A stretch of DNA of 64,000 nt from Coniella vitis (GCA_011317545.1 WUJK01000007.1:496001-560000); one strand, 5' to 3'. Shown: positions 45,954-58,554, counted from the first letter of the stretch. Numbers and translations: made by a program. Notes: generated by a model from the sequence alone, not told the origin.

Positions 45954-47373
45954 GATTGGGAGAGCGCAATGTGTGTGTGAATTGAGTGTATAGGAGGGCG
46001 GCAAGAGGAGTGAGTGGACAGGCGATTTGTTTTTGGTGTTTTTTGGGCGTGCCAATCTGTTTGTTTTGGATGGGAATGATATCCATGGACCTTGGGAAAG
46101 AACAGGGAATAGGAGGATAAGGAATTGGCTGTGGCGCCTGGGCTCGGGTTTGATTCGTGCTGAGTTGGCTATACGGCTGAGATTGGTGTTGTTGGTATAT
46201 TGGTTTGGATTTCGGATAATACTTGAGAGCCAGGTATAAGAATGCCGTTGATGGGTCGGTCGGCTATAGCTTGACGGCCCTTTGACGCGATACAAGAGAT
46301 AATTCTTATTGCACATACTTGATCCTAATATAGGCAAGTGTTTTGCTGCGGAAAGTGTTCCTATTGCAAACAAAACAACTTTGTTTCATGACTAGTGTAA
46401 TATGAACCGAGGAAGCCAATAAACAGCTTTGCAATCTGCTTGAAGGGAGAATAGAATCCTCATAGCGGACGCTGATACTGGGTGCGTGTTGGGTCTGCTG
46501 TTGAAATCGTAATGTCTTGATACTGAAACACAACTGGAGCTCACAGGTATTTGTATGCAACACAAACCGCTGCATCTTTCAGATATGCGGATTCTGTACT
46601 TTATTCTCTGAGCTTACGATTCGAGCCTTTCTTGATCCACACCACAATCCCCAGTTGAGGACGCAGTGTTATTGGGACCAGTCCGTCTCATCATCACAAA
46701 GGGCGGGCTTACAGCGACTGAACGACAGCTTTCGGAGTAGCTTGACTAGTGTGATCCTTTTCGAGGACGCCTTTTTTTTTTTATTCGGCGAGGCTATCAT
46801 CTAGCCTCATTGAATATCGATGGTTCAGCATTCAAGATGCTGTTAAGACTCTGACTCCCCCGCCGTGTGTCTTCTTAGGTCGTCTTTCCGAATAGCGTTT
46901 CTCAACTCTCACCGTGCGTTGCTAAATCTCACGTCGATCAGGTGACTTAGCTGCCTACATGGACTCAAGCGATATGCAAGGCCATGGCATCATGGTTTTT
47001 TCTGCACGGACGGGATGTCCTGGTGTTGTTTCTTTTTAGAGAGTGGGTAAAGCGACGACTTATATGTTCCTTAAACACCTTTACTATGGTTGCAGGCCTA
47101 TTTTGTCAACCCACATAGTACATTTATGTTGTACCTTGGTAGTACGACTTACATAAAGAGTGGAGCCAGAAGATAGCCGCACAATTGGCCAGACTGCTCA
47201 GTACGTCATCGGTTGAACAAGGGTCCTGATCAAATAACGGCATCCTTCCTTCTCAATTTGTCACGATGCCTCACGCGCTTTTGATGCATTTTGTATACGC
47301 GCTACACCGCGCCACACTCTTTACTATCGCGAGTTTGAATACCAACACAGAAATGCCCTGACCTGACCACAGG
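45954..47373. other. Intergenic between the uncharacterised gene and rad10
   Basis: 1.4 kb of T/G-rich 3' flank followed by the rad10 promoter. No coding frame over 100 codons has recognisable features. A near-copy of the dispersed motif (CACATAGTA) is at about 47112. Confidence 0.6.
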
Positions 47374-48859
47374 ATGGATGACGACTTTGGTGCGGACGCC
47401 GACTTTCTCGATGCGCTGGCCGCCTCGGACGCCCACGCTGCGGCCAGACCTGCTACTGCTGCTTCTCGACCTCAGCCCCAACAAACACCACGACCAGTCC
47501 AGCAGCCCGGACGGTCGGGAGCAGCCTCTACATCTCTAAACGTTCATCGCGTGCAACAGCCTGCCCCTCAAAGGATTCAGCAGCCAGTGCCCCAGAATAT
47601 CCAGCAGCCCATCCCGCAGCGCCTCGATAGACCGCCACCGCCTCCCCAGCAAGGTGCAGCAGGAGCCAGCCCGGCTCTCGTCAAGCAACCCACGCCCCAG
47701 GCCCTTGCCCAGCGCTCCGCAGGCTCTACGATTCTAGTATCCCCGCGCCAGAAGGGCAATCCTGTGCTGGGCTGTCTCAAGTCTGTCGCCTGGGAGTACA
47801 GCGACATCCCCGCCGATTATGGCTTGGGTGCCACAACATGTGCTCTTTTCTTGAGGTAAGCTGCGCATTATCCCAAGCAAAGTTTCGGTAACTGGTATGA
47901 AAAATAACTGACGGGGCCTGTATTGCCCATATTCCAGCCTCAAGTATCACCGTCTGCACCCAGAATACATCTACACGCGTATCCGCAATCTCCAAGGCCG
48001 CTACAATCTGCGCGTTCTCCTTACCATGGTGGATATTCCCAACCACGAAGACTCATTGCGGGAGCTGTCCAAAACAAGTCTGGTCAACAATGTCACGTTG
48101 ATTCTGTGCTGGTCTGCCGCTGAGGCTGCGCGCTACCTGGAGCTCTACAAGTCTTATGAGCACGCCTCCTTCGCCGCCATCAAGGGCGTGCAGGCCACTA
48201 GCTACGCCGAAAAGCTCGTTGAATTTGTCACGGTGCCGCGCGCCGTCAATAAAGCCGACGCTGTCGCTCTGGTTAGTACCTTTGGTAGCTTGCGTGCTGC
48301 CATCAACGCAGACCCAGAGACTATCGGTGTGATTAGTGGCTGGGGCGAGAAAAAGGTCAAGGCGTGGTGTGATGCCGTGGAGGAGCCCTTCCGCGTCAAG
48401 ACCGCGGCTAAACGGACGCTGGGCCAGGGCGCTGTAGGTAATTCGGCTGGATCTGCAACTAGCGCAAGAAGAACGGCTGCGCTTGATAAGGCCGTCCCCC
48501 TTGGACGAGTGCCGCTGCGAGACATGGCGGGCACCCCGGAATCGAGAAGCCAGGGGACACCGGGTGTGGATGTCGGGGATTACTCTCAAAAGCAGCCACA
48601 AGCCAAAAGAGCGAGGCTCTCTGGACCTGCTAACCATTCGTCATACCTTGATGACGAAGATGCGGAGCTCGCTGCTGCTATTGAAGAATCCAGGCGTATG
48701 GCGGAGGAGGAAGCCGCCGGCAGGACACTCCTTGCTGGTGCAGAGGTTGATGCGGGACCGTCTACTAGCAAGACTGCGTCATCGTCTAAAAGCGGAGTGG
48801 ACGATGAACTTGGGGATGGTGTCATGGCTGCCCTGGCGAAACTGCGACAAAATGGCTGA
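47374..48859 (+). CDS. Rad10/ERCC1 (Swi10) subunit of the structure-specific repair endonuclease
   Basis: Two exons, 47374-47855 and 47938-48859, give 467 aa. The 82-nt intron (GTAAGC to TTCCAG) joins ALFLS-LKYHRLHPEYIYTR. The N-terminus (1-115) is Gln/Pro-rich. The ERCC1 central domain at about 118-250 starts ILVSPRQKGNPVLGCLKSVAWEY and includes LILCWSAAEAARYLELYKSYE, with the nuclease-like fold but no active site, as expected. Tandem helix-hairpin-helix motifs lie at about 257-312. Rad10/ERCC1 binds Rad1/XPF and cuts 5' of lesions in nucleotide-excision repair, and also acts in crosslink repair and single-strand annealing. The roughly 155-residue tail is unusual for the yeast protein (210 aa). 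It carries a basic patch (QPQAKRARL) and a UIM-like helix at about 399-417. The start is the first ATG; a second, out-of-frame ATG overlaps it by four bases. Confidence 0.95.
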
Positions 48860-49541
48860 AGCTGTGGTTAGTGCCGAATTCGTTGCATCACAGCATGGCC
48901 TTTCCACATCAGACAGCCGACTCCACGCATGCCAGTTGCAGCCGTGGACAGATAGTAGCGGCTGGACAACAACACGTCATGTGACCTTCTACAGGGTAGG
49001 GTACCGGCTCAAAACCTTGAGGGAGACGGAGGAGGTTACATCGTGTCGACCGTATGGTGACATGTATCGGCTATGAATCAATCGTCATCGGCTGGGGTTG
49101 ATCTTCGCGCCCTGCTAGGACCATGCAAGCTCAGCACAAGGCTTGTACTATGTATGGCGCTTGTGAGACGATGCCTACAGGCAAGTTTGCCCAATCGGCA
49201 GAAGCCGACGTTGACCAAAGCATTTAATTATTCGGAACCATTGATGAGGAGTCACGGCGCCTGCTCGAGCATCCTCTGGGTGCTTGTTGGCGTATGAGAG
49301 TCCACCTTGACACACTATTCACGAAGACCTGTGGCAACGGATGCCTTGGTGGCTATAGTGCAAGTGAAAGTAGGACTTGAAACGGACCATGGCTGGTCTC
49401 GTCAAATTCCCGAAGATCTATACATGTACCGCAAGTGTGCAGATAACAAACACAATACAAACCTCTCACAGAATACCAGATGAATATCGTACACTGCTTC
49501 GACATTCAGAGAGGATAACCAGGCAAAAGATAAAGGGTAAA
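48860..49541. other. Convergent intergenic gap between rad10 and kha1
   Basis: 682 bp that must hold both 3' ends. It contains TACTATGTA at 49146-49154, the rightmost exact copy found in the window. Nothing else was recognised. Confidence 0.65.
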
Positions 49542-52500
49542 TCACCAGTGCAAGCCCGCACCGCCGGCCTTGACAACAACCAAGCTAGCCCGCAGTCCAC
49601 CTTCGACGAGCTGTTGCGCGGCAGTCCCAATTGTCCGTCTCAACTCACCTGCATCAGCACCATGCTCACCAATGGTCGACACATCCGCCGCACCTGTTGC
49701 CCCGTCCTCGAGTACCGCCGCATGCGAGCGGCCCACAACAATAATATCACCTGCGTTGCGGGGCGACTGCCCCACGTGCAGGCGTGCCTGTGTAACGGCC
49801 CGCGCTATAGCCGTGCGGCACGAGGCGTTGATTTCAATGACTGTCAAACGGCCAATGAGATCTGCGGGTGGGGACGAGGAGAGCCAGGCGAGAAGAGCTG
49901 CGTCATGGGCTGAGGTGCCTTGGTCTACTTCTGTGGCTTTGTTGTGGGCGCCTTTGTCGCTGCTATTGATGTCATCGTTGTGGTCAGACTCCTCGCCACC
50001 ATCGACATTATCCCAGGGAGACCAATCAAAGTGGGCAATTGTCAGCGTGACATTTGGGTTCCGCGCCAAACGGAGGGCAAACCGCAGAGCAACGCGATCA
50101 TCAACGCCGCCGAAAAAGGGCACAAAGATGTTGTGCGTCTTGTCCTCGACAGGAAGATAAGTCGAGTCGCTGCCGCCGAGGTCGTGGTTGATAAAGACGC
50201 CTGTATTGCATGGTGGGTTGGCGAGGACGTGCGTCATGAATTCGAGGTGGCCGCGGTCTGTAAAGCGTCCTGCTGCCAGCGAGAGACTGCTCGCTGACGC
50301 TGATGCTGTAGTGAAAGGGAAGGCGGCAGAGCTACTGTAGTACTCGCCCACGCTGCCATGCTCGCTCCAGGGGACGAGAGCAAAGTCCGAGGCGACATCG
50401 TGGGCCTGCTTCATCAAGGTCTCTGCATAGGATGTTGTGGGAACGACGGCGACTCTCCCTGTGACGGCGACGTCATTGAGTCGTGAAAAAGTGCGGAAGG
50501 TGTTGAAGACGGGGTCGTGTGCCGAATGATATTTATTGCCGCCCTCCGTTACTTGCATTACGGATGAGTTGCGCTCTGTCAGTTCGAGGATGCGTAGGCC
50601 GTGGACTTCGAGGACGGGGCGTTTGGATTCGTCGAGCTGGGTTAGATTGGTTGTGTTGTTTGTGTTTTGTTCCGTATCTGTTTGGTTCTTGTGGTGGTGG
50701 TTGTCATTTGTCTTGGCCGGAGTGGAGCTGAGTTTTGGCTGATCTTTCTGGGTTTGTCCATCCGCACCAAGGAGGGCAATGAAGGATAAGAGGCCCGGCA
50801 GGCTGTCGAGACGGAGGTAAACAAGTAGGCGATTGATAGGAGCCGGGCTGAGCCTTTCGCTTGCGTCTCCATTACCGGTCGGGCCGTTGCGCGATGATAC
50901 AAGCTGGGCGCCGTTCTTGTCGCCTCGTCGCAGTTGAGCCATCTTGATTTGGTACCAGGGAGGGTAGAGCCACTTGACCATTGGTGTCGTGGTTACAGTT
51001 GTGACCTGAGGGTCACGGTTAGCAAGCGTTATTGAGGGAACGTACAGCATCTCAGAGTTAAAAAACCTCGCAGGGCTGCGAAAACATTTGCGGATGTTGA
51101 GTCAATGCTGTACTTACAAGTGCCATGACGACAAACATGGTGAACGTTCGTTCGGAGAGGATCTTGGCTTGCAGACCGATGTTCTGTGGGTGGAAGAAGG
51201 TTCTTGTTAGCTGATAAGTGTCCGTATTGACAGTCCCAACCGCAGGACCCTGCACCACGGGGGAGGAGGGGGGGATACGATAAAGACGTACCAACACAAT
51301 GAGCTCGACCAGGCCCTTGCAACTCATGAGGATACCAATAGTAAAAGACTCGCGCCATTCCAACTTGTTGAACTTTGCTGCCAGCGTGCCTCCAATAATC
51401 TTGCCCGAAAAGGCCACTGCAATAATGCCAATTACATAAGCCCAGGTCATGCCATCGTTGAGCAAGCCCAAGTTCGTGCTTAGACCGGACGAGGCAAAGT
51501 AGAGGGGCAGGAAAAGCACCGAGACGATATCTTCAATCTTTTCGGTAAGCTTGACGGCGAAGCCCTCATCGTGAGGGCAGATCAAGCCTGCGAGAAAGGC
51601 GCCGAAGATGGGGTGAACGCCAATGATGCCTGGAGACATAAGAAAGGAGTGTCAGCAGCAAGCAGTGGCTCTGGGCTCATCTAAAACACAATGAGAATAA
51701 AACTGGAGACGCGAGATCTCACATACCAGTAAACCAGGCGGAAACGAGGACAATACACAATGTTAGGGCCACCATGCCCTGCGTCGGACCCTTTTGAAGA
51801 CTGCCCGTCTTCCTCAGGCACCATATGAAGCAAGGACGAACGGCAAAAGTCAAAAAGAGGGTCCAGCCAATGACACACAGCAAGGCCCAGAGAGCGGCCA
51901 GGCCGGTCGCGTTGTTGACGAGTGCGACACAGAGGGCGAGGAGAATCCAGCCAGTGACATCGTTTCCAATTCCTGCAGCAAGGACGGTCACACCAACGGA
52001 CGAGCTCAGCAAGTTCAGCTCCGTAAGGATACGACAGAGAACAGGGAAGGCGGTGATGGCGAGAGCGGTGCCAATGAAGAGAGCATAGACACCAAAGCTG
52101 ATTTGGACTGTGTTCGGGTCGTCCTTGAACTGGTTATAGAGACCCCAGGCAATGGCGATGCCGAGCCCAAACGGCAGAGCCATACCGGCGAGGCCCACGG
52201 TCAAGGCAATCCTCCAGTTGCTGGTAAAGAGGCGGATATCGACCTCCAGAGCTACCAGGAAGAGAAACATGATGAGACCCAGGTTAGCGACGTTGTTGAA
52301 GATGGGCATCGACTGGGTGGGGAAGATGGATTCCTGGAAGTTGGGAATGCGCATCATGACCGAGGGCCCCAGCAAGATGCCACCAATTACCTCGGCGATG
52401 ACGCGAGGCTGGTTGAGATACGACAAGGGCCAGTGGAGGATGCGGCAAAAGATGATGACAATGATGGCCTGGACAATGAAGAGCAAGATCGGGTTGCTGC

Positions 52501-52666
52501 TGCTGTAGGCCACAGGGTTTCCGCCCTCGAGAATACCGGCCTGGGGAGCCACAGTGGCGCGAGGCTGTAATGGCTCAGCAGCAGAGGCCGCGGCTGCGAA
52601 GAGGAGAGATGCTGCCATGGTGAGCAGCGGCGCGGTTGGTCGCGTGAAGCTATTCATGATGGCCAT
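49542..52666 (-). CDS. K+(Na+)/H+ antiporter, Kha1-type, CPA2 family
   Basis: Four exons, 52666-51727, 51629-51292, 51183-51118 and 51005-49542, give 935 aa. Introns are 97, 108 and 112 nt. Junctions give WFTG-IIGVHPIFGAF, LIVL-NIGLQAKIL and MAL-VTTVTTTPMVK. About twelve hydrophobic segments cover roughly 57-470. Family landmarks are QPRVIAEVIGGILLGPS (87-103), ALEVDIRL, ITAFPVL (204-210) and the ion-site IGNDVTGW (233-240). The long soluble tail contains a universal-stress-like alpha/beta region (DDRVALRFALRLARNPNVTLTIAHFDW). Yeast Kha1 acts in Golgi-type compartments in K+ and pH homeostasis. The N-terminus begins with a signal-like hydrophobic segment (about 13-29) not needed for the fold, so a later start is possible. 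It is convergent with rad10. Confidence 0.94.
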
Positions 52667-54668
52667 GGTCGGTGTATGGTGGTTGATGGTAGAGGCCCGC
52701 AGCGAGAGCGATCGAGCAAGGCTCAGACTGCATGCTTTATGGCTCGAGACGGCGGGCGATGGCGCGGCTCGCAGCCGAGTGCTTATAGTAGAGCAGATAC
52801 AGCATAGAGCGTGCCATGGATTGTTGCAAGGTAAGCAACCAACAGAGCATGTGGGGCCGCTCCTTCAATGCAGCGCCGCTAGACTAGCAGTACTATATAC
52901 AAGATAAAGGCTTTTTGCTTGGCGGTGTGTCGGGTGGTTTGAGTAAAGGACCTTATTAGCGTCTGCACTGCCAGCCATCCTCGAGAGTGTCTCGTTTACT
53001 CATTGCGTGGTCTGGGCCGTTCTGCAGCGCTACTTTGTCAGCTAACCCCAGCTTCCTGGGAACCGTGGGGTCGTGGGACCGTGGGGATCGTGGGGGATGT
53101 CGCGTTGTTGCTGCCCTGCAAATCAGGGTCCTCGTCCCAACCCAGCCCGCTACCAGCTGCCTCCGTCACATGTAACATAGCGCATGGCATCGGCGCCTTC
53201 CAGCGTCGCAAAACCGCCAAGCCCCGCCGAGGCTGAAGAACAGTCACATTGCTGCCACGTGAGCCGAACCGCAGAGAGAGTGTGACCCAGAGCTGGTAAG
53301 GCCAAGAGTGATCACGATGTCTACTGAGCATACGGTGAACAGGAGTACATAAACAAACACGAAATGATTGTTGTGTGTTCACGAGTTGTACGCAACTCTC
53401 CACGTTTGTTCCTCAAGATATACACGTAGAGCTTGATTATGTAATGTAGACGATCGGCTGGACATGGTAACACGTAAGCAAACCAGCTTAGTTCACATTT
53501 GCAGTACCTAGAAAGGTTAGGTAATGCACCTTCATGCTGTCAACACTTTAACATCGTTATATGCTCTGTGCGTTTGTCATTCTCATCTCGCCTTCGATTC
53601 TTTCCACGTCCAGATCGCAATCAATGCCCAGTCAAACATGGTTGAAATAAAAACCAGGGATCCATACTGCAACTTACCTACACTGCACCTGACCCCGAGC
53701 ACAATTCTGAAAGGCCAGTATCTCGGCCAAGGTCTTTAATATCGCACCACAGACCTGGAGCGAGCGGCGGCCAAGCAGCAACCCCAACAACACCGGGACA
53801 GAATGCACCAGAGAGATGAATAGTGTCCCTGTTGACTTTTAATACTGCTCCTCTCATGCATTTCTTGCTAACGTCCGAGTATAGCCTCGTGCTGACGAAA
53901 TCCCATGCTGACGCGCCAGACGGAGGCCGCATTGTGAGGCCCGCCAATCCCGTCTGACAAGACAACAACCCGCCAGACCTGTCTGCCTTGGCACAGTCGC
54001 GTCATCGCATCCTTTGGCGCTTCATTTTAGAGCAGCTCCACGTCCAACATCTCCCCTTCGAGCGGCCCTGCGCCGCCCATCCCGTATGTTTCATGCACGC
54101 CCGGCCGGCCGGCCAGCCAGCCAAGGCCCGCCCGAGAGACCCGGCACCAGTTTCTGATCCGTTCTTGGGCTACCCAAGCCTTGACAGTGCCATCTATGCT
54201 ATCCATCCGTGTTAGGCGTGCGTTTTCTGGCTGGTCCGGCTCGCCCAGTTAAACTTAACACTCGCAAGGTTGTTCATCACTCTTTTTTATTAGATGCTGA
54301 GCAGGTCGCGGCCACCCAGCAGCTTCCAAAACCCATGGATGCTGCAACAAACTCTTGCGTGAGCTTCCTCCACTGTATACTGATTCTTATGTAGCTATTA
54401 TTATATTGTCTATTGTATTGCCCCGTATATACCTGGTTTCCGCTGGTGTTTGGCCCGAAACTCGTTTCTGCGCCTACTTGTGTGCAAGGTGGTACTCTTT
54501 AAACGAGCCCGCTGTCCCCATTGATGATCCACTGTCCTCTTGGCCTTCCTCGCACCGGATACAGCAGCGAGTTGTCTTTCTTTGGCTCGTTGTCGACCTT
54601 GACTTTCTATTTCTTTGGTTTTTTTTTCTTTTTTTTCTTGTTCTATTTCTTCTTCTCCTGTCGTTAGG

Positions 54669-54704
<36 letters not shown>

Positions 54705-54823
54705 CGTATTGCGAGTGCATATTGCCAGCACAAACAAGCACAAGTTTCCCATTGGACCTTGACGGTCCAATCTCCTTCGTTGCTAAGCATTTCATGCTTT
54801 TCTGGCCTCTGTGATATTTGAAC
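52667..54823. other. Divergent promoter region between kha1 and the GPI-type wall protein gene
   Basis: 2.2 kb with no recognisable gene. The right end has a T-rich strand (54600-54704) with a T29 homopolymer 120 bp before the next ATG. GGCCGGCCGGCC-type sequence occurs near 54106. Open frames up to 135 codons look like chance frames. Confidence 0.55.
54676..54704. repeat. T29 homopolymer upstream of the wall-protein gene
   Basis: An unbroken run of 29 T on the plus strand, 120 bp before the ATG. Poly(dA:dT) tracts exclude nucleosomes in yeast promoters, and the same role here is inference. Length may be affected by sequencing slippage. Confidence 0.85.
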
Positions 54824-56975
54824 ATGAAGCTGTCAAATTCGAGCAATGGCTTGGCCGCCACCGTTGCCATGCTGGCATTCTTACAAGGCCAGGCCACTGC
54901 GTCTCCAATATTCAGATTCCACCACAAGAAGAGTGATACGAGTATTCCTCCATTCGCCATCACACCAACCACTTCGATATTGTCCTCAGGTAGGTCAATG
55001 TCATTAACTCGTCCCTTGCATTTCAAAACAATTGTGACTGATATGAACCATAGCACTAACCAGCCAACCGGCACTGTCTATGCCTAACGGTAGCCCGGGG
55101 TCTTCTTATGTCGCGTTTGGCCTCGAGATCCCCATCATAGGCATCACGGGCACTGATCCCGAGCAGGTCTCCCTCGGATCAGAGTCCTATCTCCTCTTTG
55201 TCCAACAAGAGATGACACTCACTGCAGACGTGAGCCTCGACATGTCGAACAACTTGTTGAGCTCTTCTGCCGATCCAATCGTGGGTTTCCAAACATCTAG
55301 CTTTTCAACAGCTTCGTCGTCAGCCTCGAACTCCTCGAGTTCGGGGTCCGATACGGACCTGCGTCTGCTTGCAGTGCTCGTATACAGCAACCACTCCAGC
55401 AATGCCACTTCTTCAGCAACTTACCTCAACCAGACTTCCTCGAGCACGCAGTTCGATTGGACGAGCTGGGCAGCACAGATCGCTGCAGACTCTTCGTTGC
55501 GGATGAACTTTGACATGGACGCATTTGCAAGCCAGGCTGGTCTGGGGAAGCCTGTGGCCTCCGAATTCCTCATGATTACTCAGGATGATGCGCCCGGAAC
55601 AGGATCTGCATCCGATAGTTACTCTGCCGTTACCACGCTCTCACTCGGCGCTGGCGGCGCGAGTCAGACGGCGGCCGCAGTTGTCTTGACCACTGGGCTG
55701 CCTTCAGCCGCAGCAAATGGCATTCCCACGTTAGCCGTGGCCTCTGGTACAAACGCGGCAACCACCCCGAACCCGAGTGGTATGAGTGGACTTGGCCTGA
55801 GCAGCAATTTCGGTGCTAACTATGGGGCTGCGACATCTGTGGGATCAGCAGCCGCGCTTATCTTGACGACCGGTCTGCCTTCCGCTGCGCTGACTCCGAG
55901 TGGTGTGGCTGGATTTAGTTTGCCTTCCACCGGCCTGACTCCGAGTGGTATAGTTGGATTTAGTCTGAGCGGCGATTCGAGTGCCGAGTTGGGGGCTTCG
56001 GCTTCTATTGGAGCGGCGGCCCTGGCGACGGGCTTTGCATCTGCTGGTCTCAGAAGTTCCTCTTCATTCTCGGCCTCGAGTAACATGTCTCCATTGAGTA
56101 ACAGCTCCGGAATATGTGTCGTGGGGATCTATAAGTGTGCTGCCGATGGCAACTCGTACCAGATGTGCGCGTCTGGCGGGACATGGTCCATCCCCATGGC
56201 AATGTCAGATGGCACTGCATGCACGCCAGGTATTTCGTCTGGTCTGAGCATCAGCGCAACCTTGGGCACATCCACATCTGGTTCAAGCTATGGTGAACCT
56301 GGGGCAAATGCGGCATCATCAGGCGGATTTCCTACTTCTGGCCTGGGAGGCCTCGCTCCCACGGGCAGTAGCGGAAGTGCCTTTTCACTGGGCAGTCAAT
56401 CGAGTGATTTCAGTTCTTACGGCGGAAGTCGCGGAGACGTGGATGTGGGCTCAGGAGGTTCCGATTCATTTCTTCTTGGAGGAAGCAACTCGGGGGCAAG
56501 TGGAGGAATGAGCTCGTTTGCTTCAAGCGGTGATCTTGGGTCGAGTACTGGCAGTGCGTCATCCGCATCCCAGTCCGGAGGCAGCTTTTCCCTTTTGAAT
56601 GGAGACGCGAGTGATGGCAGTGCATCCCAAATCGGTGGGACTTCGACCTCGGCAGATGTCCCTGTGACTGCAGTAGACGCGACTGATTCGACAGGAAGCC
56701 CAGAAGACAGCTGTGACGAAGATTCAACTCCATCGGCAAGTGGTAACACTAGCAATTTGCTTGACAACAGCGTCAGTCTGGGCTCATCCGAATCCTCTGG
56801 AGATTCATTTGGCAACAGTGCATCCTCGTCGTCGTACGGCAGCCAAGGTTTCGGTACTTCTGTATCAAGCGGAACGAATGTTGCTAGCGGAAGCGCCCTG
56901 CTGGGGTCATCATCTCTAGCTGGCTCTTTACACGAAGATAGCAGTAGTGCTTTAGGAACTTCATCGGGAGTGTCA

Positions 56976-57018
<43 letters not shown>

Positions 57019-58554
57019 ATGCCATCCCTTATGTTGGTGGGAGTGGTACCGCAGGAAGCCCAGATGTGGACTCATTCTCGTCAGGATCGTCTCTTGGTCT
57101 TGGCAGCGCAAACTCGGATGATTCGTCCACGACAGTCTCAAGTGCGGGGGATGCCTCCAGTGAAAGCTCCTCGTCGACGGGCTTCAACAACCTTTCATCG
57201 GGTAGTCCGACGGCGGGTGGATTTGCGGACTCGAGCACGCTGGACGGCGGAAACTCGGCTACGGATGGTTCTTCACATGCTTCGTCGGCAACCGGCGGCA
57301 GCTTGAGTAACAGCGGATCAAGTGGAATATCTGTGGCCGGAAGCTCGTCGAGCGGAATCAAAGGATTGGGACTTATGGGCGCGGGTGCGGGTAGCTCGTC
57401 TGCCTCCTCTGCTTCATCGGTGTACGGTGGTGGTGGTGGTAGCTTGAGCAACAGCGCATCAAGTGGCATGTCTTTAGACGGTGACTCCTCGTCGAGTGGA
57501 TCTCTAGGCTTGGGTCTTGAAGGTGGTAGCTCAGCTACCGATAGCTCTTTTGGATCCTCGTCGAGCGGATTCTCGTCGAGCGGGTCTCTAGGCTTGGGTC
57601 TTCAGGATAGTAGCTCAGCTACAGACAGCTCTTTTGGGTCCTCTTCGAGCGGATTCTCGTCGAGCGGATCCTCATCGAGCGGATCCTCGTCAAGCGGATC
57701 TCTAGGCTTGGGTCTTCAGGGTAGTAGCTCAGCTACAGCCAGCTCTTTTGGGTCCTCATCGAGCGGATCCTCGTTGACTGGATCTCTGGGCTTGGGTCTT
57801 CAGGATGACAGCTCAGCTACAGACAGCTCATTTGGGTCCTCGGCTAGTGGATCTCTGGGCTTGGATTCACAGGATAGTGGCTCAGCTACGGATAGTTCGT
57901 TTGGGTCCTTGTCCTCGGCAGCATACGGTAGCAGTATCGCCCTCGCAGGCGGTAGCGCTCTGGGTGCCTCAGGCATGATGGCCGTACAGGGTGTGCAGTC
58001 AGCCATGGCTACCGGTTATCAAGGCGGGATTCCCGCGTATGGGGGCGGAGTGGCTAGCGGTAGCTTTGGTGGAAGTGCCTCCATCACGGCATCAGGCCTT
58101 GCGGCCGCCGTCACTGGATCTGGATCCGGGTCTAATAACCTGGCGGCGGCGATTGGAAACGCATTGGGAAACATGGCGGTGACGATTGGTCTTGATATCG
58201 ACAATGGTGAATACGAAACGGTAAGTGGCACCCTTTCTAAACAGTTATTGACAAAGAAGCCACGTTCATCCTCACACTTTACTAACATTCCTTGTTATCC
58301 AGACCATTACGGCCAATCTCAAGGAGCGAACAGTCCCTACGCCACCACCTTTTGCGCTCGATTTTAAAACAGACATTGTGGCACGTGCAACGCCGACTCC
58401 ATCTTTGTCTTTGAGTTCGCTTCAGGCGAGTGTAGCAGCGAGGAGCGCATCCTCGACGGTCAAATCGGCGGCCGCTGGCCGAGCTCAAATTGGGGCATTG
58501 GGATACGTAATGGGGCTGGTGTTGACTTCGTGCGCCTTGATACTCCTGCTGTAA
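54824..58554 (+). CDS. Ser/Gly-rich GPI-anchored-type cell-wall protein with tandem repeats
   Basis: Three exons, 54824-54989, 55054-58220 and 58303-58554, give 1194 aa. Introns are 64 and 82 nt, and the second junction reads GEYET-TITANLKER. A signal peptide is visible (KLSNSSNGLAATVAMLAFL, cleavage near QATAS). Residues about 60-200 form an ordered, Cys-free domain (YVAFGLEIPIIGITGTD). A four-cysteine module at about 409-448 (CVVGIYKC, MCASGGTW, DGTAC) resembles small carbohydrate-binding modules. The rest is Ser/Gly-rich, likely heavily O-mannosylated, with polySer (about 690-706) and five 23-aa repeats. The C-terminus has small residues then a hydrophobic end (LGYVMGLVLTSCALILLL), typical of GPI signals. 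It is probably a wall adhesin or structural protein; a specific ligand is not deducible. It is divergent from kha1 and codirectional with the quinoprotein gene. Confidence 0.85.
57498..57917 (+). repeat. Coding tandem repeat, five 69-bp units with variable linkers
   Basis: Units begin at about 57498, 57582, 57696, 57780 and 57849. Each encodes 23 residues built on GSLGLGLQD, SSSATDSSFGSSSS. Distances of 84, 114, 84 and 69 bp show that the Ser/Gly linkers vary in multiples of three. Such intragenic repeats often vary in number between strains of fungal adhesin genes. Confidence 0.9.

Larger units (their letters stand above)
3579..49154. repeat. Dispersed 9-mer TACATAGTA / TACTATGTA, 23 exact copies
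   Basis: Exact copies by eye start at 3579, 7629, 8538, 11254, 11264, 13298, 13309, 13395, 13913, 14866, 20729, 21867, 22072, 22336, 27231, 28495, 30631, 32924, 42347, 42489, 42831, 43590 and 49146. All are outside the exons annotated here. For equal base use, about 0.5 copy would be expected in 64 kb on two strands. Near-copies such as GCATAGTA and TACATAGCA add more. The span given covers the first to last exact copy. Confidence 0.8.

Noticed and set aside
56417..57025. Long antisense open frame with an Asp run under the wall-protein gene
   Set aside because: It is the mirror of Ser-codon repeats (TCG/TCC read as CGA/GGA frames and GAC), so its openness follows from the sense composition.
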